A stretch of DNA of 60,406 nt, taken from the NCBI GenBank assembly GCA_003452935.1, contig DMMY01000009.1:1-60406 (forward strand). The letters are read 5' to 3'. Source of the stretch: Elusimicrobiota bacterium. Lineage in GTDB: Bacteria; Elusimicrobiota; Elusimicrobia; UBA1565; UBA9628. The notes under the pieces are model-generated. The model was not told the DNA's origin. It ran no database searches and was given only the letters and a program-made list of their open reading frames with translations. Positions 1-7,903 of this stretch are shown here, in pieces. The translations under genes were made by a program, and so were the position numbers. How positions within the stretch are numbered: the stretch's first letter is position 1; each line of letters begins with the position of its first letter.

Positions 1-53
1 GAGAGACGCCGATTTAGCTTGACACCGCCTCCCCCCGCGTGGTATGCTTATCC

Positions 54-130
54 TGCGGGGTAGAGCAGCCCTGTAGCTCGCAAGTCTCATAACCTTGAGG
101 TCGCTGGTTCAAATCCAGCCCCCGCAACCA
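54..130 (+). tRNA. tRNA-Met (CAT), initiator-like
   Basis: A full cloverleaf can be folded: 7-bp acceptor stem 54-60/120-126, D-stem GAGC/GCTC, anticodon CAT at 88-90 in loop CTCATAA, T-loop TTCAAAT with stem GCTGG/CCAGC, discriminator A127 and an encoded CCA at 128-130. The D-arm, anticodon loop, T-loop and 3' end closely match bacterial initiator tRNA. It departs from that model in two places. The first pair is T1-A72 instead of a C1/A72 mismatch. The anticodon stem (CAAGT/CCTTG) lacks the three consecutive G-C pairs and has a T/C mismatch next to the loop. It is probably tRNA-fMet or a diverged copy of it. Confidence 0.9.
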
Positions 131-171
131 ATTTAGAAGTTTCGAACCTACGACGAGAAATAGTAGGACCG

Positions 172-196
172 ACCCGCTGAAAGGCGGGTTTTGTGT
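172..196 (+). terminator. Intrinsic terminator behind the tRNA
   Basis: An inverted repeat ACCCGC/GCGGGT (172-177/184-189) with a 6-nt loop is followed by a T-rich run (TTTTGTGTTTT). It lies about 40 bp behind the tRNA and fits a rho-independent terminator for it. Confidence 0.75.
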
Positions 197-681
197 TTTA
201 TGGGGAAGAGGCTTCCAGTTTAACGGAGTTGAATGGAGTTTAATGGCCTTGGCCCCAACCAGAATTAGCTTCGAATACTAGAGCCGAGCGGTAGTCTTGC
301 TCCATCGGACGCGGATGCCAAACAAGCGCGGAAAGATTTGATCTCGGAAGGTGCGGCCTGTGACGCGCTGATAGAGAAGGGCTCTGCACTCCTTACTAAA
401 GGTATCGTCCGGGAAACCAAGCCAGACGATCCGCTCTCGGGAGCCTCACTCGGGGACTGTTCTACATTTATCTTTCTAGAGCGCTCTATTTGCTTGAATG
501 CCAGCCAGACCTGTGTCGCGACGAACCAAGTTAATGTCGCCGGGGTTTCATCCCGCCTGCGGCAGGGTCATTGCGGCTAACTTGCATGACTATGTTCGGG
601 GAGAAGGCAATTTGCCCACCCTTACCGCAAGGACACCTTTCATCGAGACGCCGCACCTCGCTGGTCAATTTCCACCCGTTT
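197..681. other. AT-richer intergenic stretch, no gene assigned
   Basis: No open frame here looks coding: the two short ones (338-580 and 498-707) overlap each other, have no convincing ribosome site and show no recognisable family. The base composition is visibly more AT-rich than the neighbouring genes. Positions 219-248 hold three imperfect 10-bp tandem units (TTTAACGGAG, TTGAATGGAG, TTTAATGGCC). The stretch behind a tRNA may be remnant transferred DNA, but I see no integrase and no repeat of the tRNA 3' end inside the window. Confidence 0.4.
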
Positions 682-740
682 TTGACTTTTTCATGGTCCA
701 TCTCTAAAAAGTCTTGACTTTTTCAAGTCGCTATTATAAA
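682..740 (+). promoter_or_regulatory. Promoter with palindrome and repeated TTGACTTTTTCA
   Basis: The 12-mer TTGACTTTTTCA occurs at 682-693 and again at 714-725, exactly 32 bp apart (about three helical turns). The second copy is half of a palindrome AAAAAGTC-TT-GACTTTTT (706-723). A -35-like TTGACT (714-719) is followed by a -10-like TATAAA (735-740), 15 bp apart, just before the ATPase start at 749. An operator overlapping the promoter is likely; the regulator is not known. Confidence 0.55.
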
Positions 741-748
741 TTAGCCAT

Positions 749-1978
749 ATGATAAAGCGCGGCCTTTATCGCGGCATATGGGATGCCCTGTCTCGCGACA
801 GGCAGATGATCTTCCTTTCCGGCCCTCGGCAGACAGGCAAGACGACCTTCGCCCGCCAGATCGCCGAGTCGTTCCCCAACAACTTCTACTTCAATTGGGA
901 CTACCTCTCCCATAAGCGCCTGATCCATGAGAAGCCCGCCTTCTTCACGGAGATCAACAGGAAAGATGCCTCGCAGCCGCTCGTCATACTGGACGAGATG
1001 CACAAATATTCCGGCTGGAAGAACTATCTCAAGGGCGTCTATGACGAGTTCTCCGGCTCTTACAAGTTCCTGGTCTCCGGAAGCGGGAGGCTGGACGTCT
1101 ATCAGAAGGGAGGCGATTCCCTCGCCGGCAGATATTTCCATCTGCACATGTTCCCCCTGACCATCGCCGAGCTCAGCGGGCAGCGGCGGGCATTCAAGGA
1201 ATTCACGCGCGATCCGCTTTCGGATTTCGATCTCAACGACAAGACTGTCACGGCCGGTCTGTGGCGCACGCTTTTCAACGCCAGCGGGTTTCCCGAGCCC
1301 TATATCAAGGGGGAAAGCGCGTTCTGGACGCGCTGGTCCGCCAACTATCTCAAACAGCTCATACGCGAAGATATCCGAGACCTCAGCGGCCTGAAGAAGA
1401 TGGATGCGATCGAATCCCTGTTCTCCCTCCTGCCGTCCCGAGTGGGGAGCCCAGTCTCCGTCAACAACCTCGCGGGCGACTTGCACGCCAATTTCGACAC
1501 CGTCAACCGCTGGCTTTCTCTTTTCGATTCCTTCTTCCTCACCTTCAGAATATCGCCATGGACCCGCAAGATATCCAGGGCCATACTCAAGGAGAAAAAA
1601 ATATACCTCTACGACTATCCGGAAATCGGCGACCGGGCCGCCAGGATCGAGAACATGGCGGCGCTCGAGCTTTTCCGCGCGGTCCGCAACTGGAATGAGC
1701 TCGGCCTGGGCAAATTCTCCCTTAATTACCTGCGCAACAAGGAGAAGGAGGAGGTTGATTTCCTGGTCGCCGATGGCAACAGGCCGCTGCTGTTGGCCGA
1801 AGTCAAATCATCGGATGACGCTCCGGCGCCGAGCCTTATGAAGTTTCAGCGGATGCTCGGCGTTCCCGCGGTGCAGTTGGTCGATCGCGACGGCGTTTTC
1901 AAATACCACCAGAACGGAAACGACAGGATACTCATCGTGACGGCCAGCCGCTGGCTCTCATCTCTCGCGAGCGGGTGA
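749..1978 (+). CDS. AAA ATPase with C-terminal DUF4143 domain
   Basis: A 409-residue protein of the AAA_14/DUF4143 family. It shows Walker A GPRQTGKT (residues 25-32), Walker B LVILDE (78-83), a sensor segment with SGSGRLD, and a C-terminal nuclease-like module with an E-VDFLV...EVKSS pattern around residues 330-355, as in restriction-endonuclease-like folds. Proteins of this family are common in bacterial and archaeal accessory DNA; their biochemical role is not settled and links to defence or mobile elements are inferred. The gene is monocistronic, with its own palindromic promoter. The start at 749 follows the -10 box by only 8 bp and has no Shine-Dalgarno, so the mRNA may be leaderless. 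Confidence 0.9.
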   Translation: MIKRGLYRGIWDALSRDRQMIFLSGPRQTGKTTFARQIAESFPNNFYFNWDYLSHKRLIHEKPAFFTEINRKDASQPLVILDEMHKYSGWKNYLKGVYDEFSGSYKFLVSGSGRLDVYQKGGDSLAGRYFHLHMFPLTIAELSGQRRAFKEFTRDPLSDFDLNDKTVTAGLWRTLFNASGFPEPYIKGESAFWTRWSANYLKQLIREDIRDLSGLKKMDAIESLFSLLPSRVGSPVSVNNLAGDLHANFDTVNRWLSLFDSFFLTFRISPWTRKISRAILKEKKIYLYDYPEIGDRAARIENMAALELFRAVRNWNELGLGKFSLNYLRNKEKEEVDFLVADGNRPLLLAEVKSSDDAPAPSLMKFQRMLGVPAVQLVDRDGVFKYHQNGNDRILIVTASRWLSSLASG

Positions 1979-1994
1979 AATGAACCGGCCCGCG

Positions 1995-4397
1995 CTACGG
2001 CCAGGGATGCTTCGGGTAGCGGCGCCGCAGCTCGCTTTTCACCGTCGGGTAGGTGTTCTTCCAGAAAGAGCTTAAGTCCCGCGTTTTCTGGACCGTCCGG
2101 TTATTGGGCGCCCGGACGTCGAAGGTGACGGGCAGCCTCCCCTCGCAGAGCTCCATCGTACCGCTCATCCGGATGAAGTCGCCGATGCGGGCGGCCAACT
2201 CGGCGGGCTGCGATTCGAAATAGGTCAAGCGCGCCGTCCTGCCCGCGGGCAGGCGGTAGGCGGCGGGCAACCGGCGCTCCAAAAACGCCGCCAAGGGCGG
2301 CCCCAGGTAGCTTTCCAGATGCGACAGCACGCTCACCCGCTCGATGTCCTTGAGCAAAGTCTTCCCCGCGCAGACCTCGCCGTAGATCAACCGCCAGTCG
2401 TCGGCGTTCATCTCCGGGTAGCCCATGTCGGGGTAGAACTTGCGCATGAGCTTGATCCGCACGACCAGCTGCCGGGCCTTCTCGTCGAACCCCGGGTGCT
2501 CCAGCTCGCCCGACGCGAACCGTTCGGCCCAGAGGTCGCCCGAGGCCCGGCGTTCGTCCTGGCGCGGCGCGCGGCGGTCCAGCACCAGCCCGCGAAACAT
2601 CAGGCGTTCCTCGATGACGACGCGGGACGACTTTTTATCGAGCTCCGAGACCTTTTGCCAGGCGCACTCCTGCGGAAAGGCTTGCACGACGGCCTCGGCG
2701 TCATACGGCAGATACAAGGCGACCCCGACCTGCCGCGCCTGGCCGCCGCCCGCGCGCTCGCGGATGTCGAGCGCCAGAAGAAACGCCGGCGGGGCATTAT
2801 CGACGCAGAGCAGGACGCCGCGCCCATCCTGCAGGCGGTAGTAGCTCCCCTCCCCCTCGCGCGCGGCCAGACGCCGCGAGAACGCCTCAAGCCACACGCG
2901 CTCAAGCGCGCCCTCGGCTGGCCGCCCCCCGCCCGCATCTTGAGGCGCGCAGCGCTTGAGCTGGCGCAAGACGTCGCCCGTCTCTCGGGCGAACTCCCGC
3001 GCGCCGGCTTCCAGCTCCCCGGCGAGAACGGCGAGGTCGGCCGCCCGGTCGACGCGCAGTTCGTCGGAGGTCTCGAACAGCGCGGCCATCGCGCAGGCGC
3101 GCGCGAAGGCCTCGGGCCCCAGCGCGCGGGCGTCCTCCAGCACCGCGGCGATCCGCGGCGCGGCAGGATAGGCCAGCAGGCGGCGGCCGCGGGGCGTGGC
3201 CCGGCCCGGCTCGTCTTCCGCCTTGAGCGCGAGGAGCTCGCGGCGCGCCGCGTCCCAGGCGGCGGCCTGCGGGGGCGTGAGCCACTCGACCGGCTCGGGC
3301 AGGGACGCGGCCTGCAATCGCAGGGAGCTCAGTTCCAGGCGCGCGATCTCCGGCTTGAGGCAGTCGGCCATCCCGGCTTCGTCGGCCTTCGACCACAGCC
3401 GCACGCAGCGCCCGGGCGCCGTGCGGCCGGCGCGGCCCGAGCGCTGGTCGGCGTTCGCCCGGCTGATGCGGGAGAGGTAGAGCGTGTTGATGCCGCGCGC
3501 CGCGTCGTAACCCGCCACGCGGTGCAGGCCGCTGTCGATGACCATCGTCACCTGGGGGATGGTCAGGCCGGTCTCGGCCACGTTGGTGGCGACGATGACG
3601 CGCGGCGCCTGGGAGGGCGACAGAACGCGGTCCTGCTCCGCCAGGTCCATCGAGCCGTGGAGGCCGTGCAGCTCGAGTCCTCGAGCCCGGCAAAAAGGGC
3701 CGAGCACGGCAAGGCTGCGGCGGATCTCCTTCATGCCCGGCATGAAGACCAGCACCGAACCGTCGAGGCCTTCGCGCTCCAGTTCCCGCAAGGCCGCCAG
3801 CGCGTTTTCGGCGGGCTCGGAGCGGGCGCCCGCGCCGCGGTGGCGGACGGCCACCGGGAACAACCGGCCCGGGACGTCCACGCGCGCGCCGCCGGGAAGG
3901 AAGGCCGCCAGCGCGCCGCCTTCCAAGGCGGCCGACATGACCGCCAGCTTGAGATCCGGACGCCGCGTCTGGCGCAGGCGCTTAAGCCAGCCCAGCGCGA
4001 GGTCGCTGTCGAGCGTGCGCTCGTGGAACTCATCGAGCAGAACCGCGCCCACCCCGGGCAACCCGGGCTGGGCGAGCATCTGCTGGATGAATACGCCGTA
4101 GGTTTGAAAGACGACGGCGGTGTCCGGCCCGCAGCGGCTGTCGAAGCGCACCTGGTAGCCGATCTTTTCGCCGAGCGGGGTCTTCGTCTCCGAGGCCACG
4201 CGGCAGGCCAGGCTGCGCGCCGAGAGCCGCCGGGGCTCCAGCACCAGTATCTTCCCCTTGACGGCGCCGAGCAGGAACTGGGGGACCTGCGTGGACTTCC
4301 CGCTGCCGGTGGGCGCCGACAGGATCAGGCTGCCCGCGCGCGCAAGCTCCTGGAGGATCTTCGCGCGCAGCGGCTGGATGGGGAGAGCTTGGTTCAC
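1995..4397 (-). CDS. hrpB: ATP-dependent helicase HrpB (DEAH/RHA family)
   Basis: An 800-residue DExH helicase of full HrpB length. Visible motifs are Walker A SAPTGSGKST (27-36), the HrpB-type box DEFHER near residue 120 in place of DEAH, motif III MSA, and motif VI QRSGRAGR near 325. The C-terminal HrpB domain ends in the family signature with FW-N-Y---K-ELR-RYPKHPWP. Members are predicted RNA helicases, with roles in RNA processing inferred from homology to HrpA and yeast Prp proteins. It stands alone on the minus strand, tail-to-tail with the ATPase gene (16 bp between stops). The long antisense frame over it is a GC-driven shadow. Confidence 0.93.
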   Translation of the reverse strand: MNQALPIQPLRAKILQELARAGSLILSAPTGSGKSTQVPQFLLGAVKGKILVLEPRRLSARSLACRVASETKTPLGEKIGYQVRFDSRCGPDTAVVFQTYGVFIQQMLAQPGLPGVGAVLLDEFHERTLDSDLALGWLKRLRQTRRPDLKLAVMSAALEGGALAAFLPGGARVDVPGRLFPVAVRHRGAGARSEPAENALAALRELEREGLDGSVLVFMPGMKEIRRSLAVLGPFCRARGLELHGLHGSMDLAEQDRVLSPSQAPRVIVATNVAETGLTIPQVTMVIDSGLHRVAGYDAARGINTLYLSRISRANADQRSGRAGRTAPGRCVRLWSKADEAGMADCLKPEIARLELSSLRLQAASLPEPVEWLTPPQAAAWDAARRELLALKAEDEPGRATPRGRRLLAYPAAPRIAAVLEDARALGPEAFARACAMAALFETSDELRVDRAADLAVLAGELEAGAREFARETGDVLRQLKRCAPQDAGGGRPAEGALERVWLEAFSRRLAAREGEGSYYRLQDGRGVLLCVDNAPPAFLLALDIRERAGGGQARQVGVALYLPYDAEAVVQAFPQECAWQKVSELDKKSSRVVIEERLMFRGLVLDRRAPRQDERRASGDLWAERFASGELEHPGFDEKARQLVVRIKLMRKFYPDMGYPEMNADDWRLIYGEVCAGKTLLKDIERVSVLSHLESYLGPPLAAFLERRLPAAYRLPAGRTARLTYFESQPAELAARIGDFIRMSGTMELCEGRLPVTFDVRAPNNRTVQKTRDLSSFWKNTYPTVKSELRRRYPKHPWP

Positions 4398-4613
4398 TGA
4401 ATATCGACGCAGCCGCGAAGCGGGAATTCGAAGGCGCCAGTCACGGCAGTGATTATATCAAGTAGGCCAATTATAATCCGGACAAACCGCAGATAAGAGC
4501 CGCGCGCCCGAACACCCCGCACGATTTCCAGTCGCGCAGTTTCTCCGCTTCAGCCCCCTTGCAACTGCGCAAGGCTCGAAGTCCGTGAACGCCCCTCATA
4601 TAGCCCCGTGGCA
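4398..4613. other. Intergenic region between hrpB and hipBA
   Basis: A non-coding divergent spacer. It holds the upstream region of hrpB on the minus strand, for which I see no clear -35/-10 pair, and leads into the hipBA promoter at 4614. Confidence 0.5.
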
Positions 4614-4642
4614 TTGACTTTTTTGGATATTAAGTCTATAAT
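4614..4642 (+). promoter_or_regulatory. hipBA promoter
   Basis: A near-consensus sigma70-type promoter: -35 TTGACT (4614-4619), 17-bp spacer, -10 TATAAT (4637-4642). It is followed by the two hipB-type palindromes and gives a leader of about 60 nt before the hipB start at 4711. Confidence 0.8.
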
Positions 4643-4707
4643 ATTACCGATCGGGAATATTTGTCTATATGATTAGACATTTTACAAAAATTATTACCGA
4701 ACGGTAA
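4643..4707 (+). promoter_or_regulatory. Two HipB-type operators plus a central inverted repeat
   Basis: Operator 1 is ATTACCGATCGGGAAT (4643-4658), a palindrome with one mismatch directly behind the -10 box. Operator 2 is the perfect palindrome TTACCGAACGGTAA (4694-4707), ending 3 bp before the hipB ATG. Their centres are 50 bp apart. Between them sits TGTCTA-N6-TAGACA (4662-4679). Paired palindromes over the promoter are how HipB autorepresses its operon in known systems; binding here is inferred. Confidence 0.7.
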
Positions 4708-4710
4708 AAT

Positions 4711-4983
4711 ATGCCAAAAGCAAAGTCCCCAAAGCCCTTCACTGGAAAGTCAGCGGTCAAAGATACAGCCCGAATCGGCGAAATCGTGCGCGTAGTCCGA
4801 AAGGACTCCAAACTCACTCAACAAGAAGCCGCGGCTCTCTGCAAGGTGGGCGCTCGTTTTCTGTCAGACCTAGAGAATGGGAAGACGACTCTCCATCTGG
4901 GAAAGGTTCTTCATGTGCTCGCTGGTCTTGGGCTCACGGTCATCATCAAACGCAAGGAACTGAGCGATGAGCGAGACTCTTAA
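4711..4983 (+). CDS. hipB: HipB-like antitoxin, XRE-family DNA-binding protein
   Basis: A 90-residue protein with one helix-turn-helix of the XRE type (about residues 22-75: a GEIVR-VRK...LTQQEAAALC-V...FLSDLENGK pattern), as in HipB antitoxins of 70-100 residues. It should bind the palindromes at 4643-4707, repress its own operon and neutralise HipA. Its stop overlaps the hipA start by 17 bp, giving translational coupling. No Shine-Dalgarno is visible, as the operator occupies that position. The pair is more AT-rich at its promoter than the neighbouring DNA, which fits horizontal transfer. Confidence 0.9.
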   Translation: MPKAKSPKPFTGKSAVKDTARIGEIVRVVRKDSKLTQQEAAALCKVGARFLSDLENGKTTLHLGKVLHVLAGLGLTVIIKRKELSDERDS

Positions 4984-6223
4984 CGTCTTCTGGGGTGCCG
5001 CTCTCGCCGGCCGCCTGACTCAGGAGGACAAGGGCAACTTTTCTTTCCAATACTGCCCTGAATGGCTATCGAGCCCCGATGCCGTTCCCCTCTCCATTCG
5101 TCTTCCGCTTCGTCCGGATACTTTTGACGACACAGCCTGCCGCATATTTTTCATCAACCTGCTTCCCGAAGGAACGACCCGGACTCTCATAGCCAGGAAG
5201 CTGGGCATCTCTGAAAGCAACGACTTCAAACTCCTGGAAGCCCTGGGCGGGGAATGCGCCGGGGCGCTCTCCTTGCTCCCCGAGGGCCAAGCCGCCAGCA
5301 GCCAGGGCGGTTATGAGCTCCTCAAGCAGGCAGAGCTAGACCGGATGATCGAGCGGATGGCGCAAAGTCCGCTCCTCGTCGCCCACGAGGACCTGCGGCT
5401 CTCATTGGCAGGAGCGCAGCAGAAGCTACCCGTGTTCTTTCGAGACGGCAAATTTTATCTGCCCCATGGTTCTTGCCCGAGCTCGCACATCCTTAAACCG
5501 GAGATCCCGGGCTTTGAAGGCATCGTCGAGAATGAAGCCTTCTGCATGAGGCTGGCGGCAGAATGCGGCCTGCCGGTTCCACCAGCCACGATGATCAAGG
5601 GAAAGCATCCCGTCTACATGGTCAAGCGTTACGACCGGCGCCAGGATGACAAAGGGCAACTCCTCCGAATCCATCAGGAAGACTTCTGTCAGGCTTTAGG
5701 CTACAGCTACAGCAATAAATACGAGGCCGACGGCGGGCCGGGGCTGCAGCAGTGCTTCGCTCTTCTTAACGAGCACAGCACGCAGCCGGCGCCGGACAAG
5801 AGACTCATGCTGCAATGGACCGTATTCAATTATCTGATCGGCAACTGCGACGCCCACGCCAAGAACCTTTCGATGACGGTGAGCAGGGCGGAATACAGGC
5901 TCGCGCCGTTCTACGACCTGCTCTCCACCAGGATATATCCGGCGCTCTCAGCGAAGTTCGCAATGCGAATCGGCAAGCAGTCCCGCGCGGACTGGGTCTT
6001 GAAGCCTCATTGGGAGCTCTTGGCCGAAGAAGCGGGCGTCGGCGCGAAAGCCGTTTTCGCGATTTGCGAAGAACTCGGCGAATCGGCGCCCGGCAAGGCG
6101 CAGGCGTTGGCGAAGGACTTGATCGCCAGTTGCGGAGCGGAGAAAACGCTCGACCGCATAGTCAAAAACCTAGAGACGATAAGCCGCAAAATGCTGGGGA
6201 TTCTCAAGTCTCAAGCTCCATGA
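4967..6223 (+). CDS. hipA: HipA-like serine/threonine kinase toxin
   Basis: A 418-residue HipA-family protein, close to the usual 410-440. An N-terminal couple-hipA region (1-105) is followed by the kinase core. Visible are the P-loop/autophosphorylation segment SLAGAQQK (146-153, Ser146 matching the autophosphorylated Ser of E. coli HipA), HILKPE with Lys177, the catalytic loop GNCDAHAKN (292-300) and the metal-binding YDLLST (Asp317). All key residues are present, so the toxin looks active. Known HipA toxins phosphorylate glutamyl-tRNA synthetase and halt translation; other HipA branches use other tRNA synthetases, so the target here is open. Co-transcribed with hipB. Confidence 0.92.
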   Translation: MSETLNVFWGAALAGRLTQEDKGNFSFQYCPEWLSSPDAVPLSIRLPLRPDTFDDTACRIFFINLLPEGTTRTLIARKLGISESNDFKLLEALGGECAGALSLLPEGQAASSQGGYELLKQAELDRMIERMAQSPLLVAHEDLRLSLAGAQQKLPVFFRDGKFYLPHGSCPSSHILKPEIPGFEGIVENEAFCMRLAAECGLPVPPATMIKGKHPVYMVKRYDRRQDDKGQLLRIHQEDFCQALGYSYSNKYEADGGPGLQQCFALLNEHSTQPAPDKRLMLQWTVFNYLIGNCDAHAKNLSMTVSRAEYRLAPFYDLLSTRIYPALSAKFAMRIGKQSRADWVLKPHWELLAEEAGVGAKAVFAICEELGESAPGKAQALAKDLIASCGAEKTLDRIVKNLETISRKMLGILKSQAP

Positions 6224-6431
6224 TGAACGCCATGTTTCGCGCTCGCGGCGGGGCCGATCGACCGAAGCACGCAACTGCCCGATTTGTTAAACTCTCATGG
6301 ATGCCTGCGCGCGTCAATGAGGCGCTTTCGGGTCCGCCGGCCGCCCTGTTCCCGGGCGGGTCGTCCGCGCCGGCGCTTGCCCATCTCCACGCGCGCAGCC
6401 GCGGCAATCCCCTCCCGCAGACACGCCCGTC

Positions 6432-7778
6432 ATGACGACCGCCGAATATCTTCACAGGGGCAAAGAGGTCGTTGATTCGTTGCGGAAAATCATCATACGC
6501 GTCGGGGGCGATGCCGGCGCGTCATTCAACCGCCAGCCCATATGGGTCCGGCGCGCGGCCGCCTACGGACTGCTGGCGTTTGCGGTCTTCATCGGCTACG
6601 CGCAGTACCAGCGCCTGCGCGAGACAGCTTCCATAGAGAACGACTCCAAGGGCCTGCAAGTCTATGACGGAGCTCTCGGCGGGCGAAACCTCGAGAACCG
6701 TCTCATCGAAACCGGCTCGACGAAGAAAGAGGTCCGGGGCATCCTGAAAGCCCTCTCCAGACACGGCGGCCAAGGCTGCGCCTACAAAGGCGACAGCTAC
6801 AAGATCGTCAGGTCCGGAGACGACGCATTCCTGCATCTGACCGTCATACGCGGGCTCAAACGCATAGTCGTCACGCCCAAGACCGACGGAGGGTTTGCGG
6901 GGCGCGCGGACGCGATCGAGGTTATGACCACGCGCCGGCACGCCCGCGGCGACATCCGCGGCAGTCTCTGGCTCTCGATGCAATCGGCCGGCGTGCCGCC
7001 TCCCCTCATCCAGGAGTTCGCCGACGTCTTCCAGTGGTCGGTGGACTTCCTCACCGAGACGCACGACGGCGACCGTTTCGCGGCGACCTGGACCGAGAGC
7101 CGCAGCCCGGACGGCCGCATTTGGAGCCGCACGGTGGCAGGGGGCATCTATGAAGGCAAGGTCGTCGGCCGCAACGTGGGGGTGCTCTACGATGACGGCT
7201 ATTATGACGAGAAGGGGACCTCCCTTCAGCGGATGTTCCTCAAAGCGCCGCTCAGCTACCGGCGCATCTCGTCCTCTTTCTCGAATTCCCGCTATCATCC
7301 CATTCTGCGCTATCGTCGGCCGCACCACGGAACCGACTATGCCGCCGCTTATGGGACTCCGGTCTCCGCAGTGGGGCGGGGGGTGGTGACGTACGCCGGC
7401 TACCGCGGCGGGATGGGCAACGCGATAGAGATCCGCCATGGCTCGGGTTACTCGACGATATACGGCCACTTGAAGGGCTTTGCGAAGGGAATCCGCAAGG
7501 GCGTTCACGTGCGGCAAGGCCAAGTCATCGCTTACGTCGGCTCCACCGGCATCTCCACCGGCCCGCATCTGCACTTCCAGATTTCGCGCCAAGGGCAATG
7601 GATGGACTTTCTGCGCATCAAGACCCCGCGTGAGCGCACCGTCCGCTCCTCGAAGATGGCCGAGTTCCAAGACGTGCGCGATCAAGTCCTGCGGTACATG
7701 GGCGAGGAATACACGGCGGCCCACGCCCCCCGGACTCAAGGATCGCCCGATGTCTCCAGGAAGGCCTCCCAGCTCTGA
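6432..7778 (+). CDS. Membrane-anchored M23 metallopeptidase
   Basis: A 448-residue protein with one membrane segment near residues 43-60, a periplasmic linker resembling the opacity-associated (OapA/MepM-type) region, and a C-terminal M23 LytM domain. The zinc site is intact: His-His-Gly-Thr-Asp near 297-301 and HLHF with His379 and His381. Such enzymes cleave glycyl or D,D-crosslink bonds of peptidoglycan, or act as amidase activators when zinc ligands are missing, which is not so here. It stands alone ahead of the MFS gene. A function in wall growth or daughter-cell separation is inferred from the family. Confidence 0.9.
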   Translation: MTTAEYLHRGKEVVDSLRKIIIRVGGDAGASFNRQPIWVRRAAAYGLLAFAVFIGYAQYQRLRETASIENDSKGLQVYDGALGGRNLENRLIETGSTKKEVRGILKALSRHGGQGCAYKGDSYKIVRSGDDAFLHLTVIRGLKRIVVTPKTDGGFAGRADAIEVMTTRRHARGDIRGSLWLSMQSAGVPPPLIQEFADVFQWSVDFLTETHDGDRFAATWTESRSPDGRIWSRTVAGGIYEGKVVGRNVGVLYDDGYYDEKGTSLQRMFLKAPLSYRRISSSFSNSRYHPILRYRRPHHGTDYAAAYGTPVSAVGRGVVTYAGYRGGMGNAIEIRHGSGYSTIYGHLKGFAKGIRKGVHVRQGQVIAYVGSTGISTGPHLHFQISRQGQWMDFLRIKTPRERTVRSSKMAEFQDVRDQVLRYMGEEYTAAHAPRTQGSPDVSRKASQL

Positions 7779-7903
7779 TGACTGCGGGCACGCCATCACA
7801 TCAGCTCTGACTCTTGGGCCCAGACCGAAATAGGCCCATCGCCCCCGGAAAAGGTACCCCAAAGGCCTCTTTTGAAGACCGCGCCGCATGTTATCCTTAT
7901 GAT

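Noticed and set aside
338..707. Two short plus-strand frames behind the tRNA as genes
   Set aside because: They overlap each other in different frames, lack ribosome sites and show no family resemblance.
54..748. A genomic island integrated at the tRNA gene
   Set aside because: No integrase and no second copy of the tRNA 3' end was found in the window, so an island cannot be supported from this sequence alone.
2319..4400. A 693-codon plus-strand frame over the helicase gene
   Set aside because: It is antisense to hrpB, whose motifs are complete, and its translation is Arg/Gln/Ala-rich low-complexity text typical of GC-rich shadow frames.
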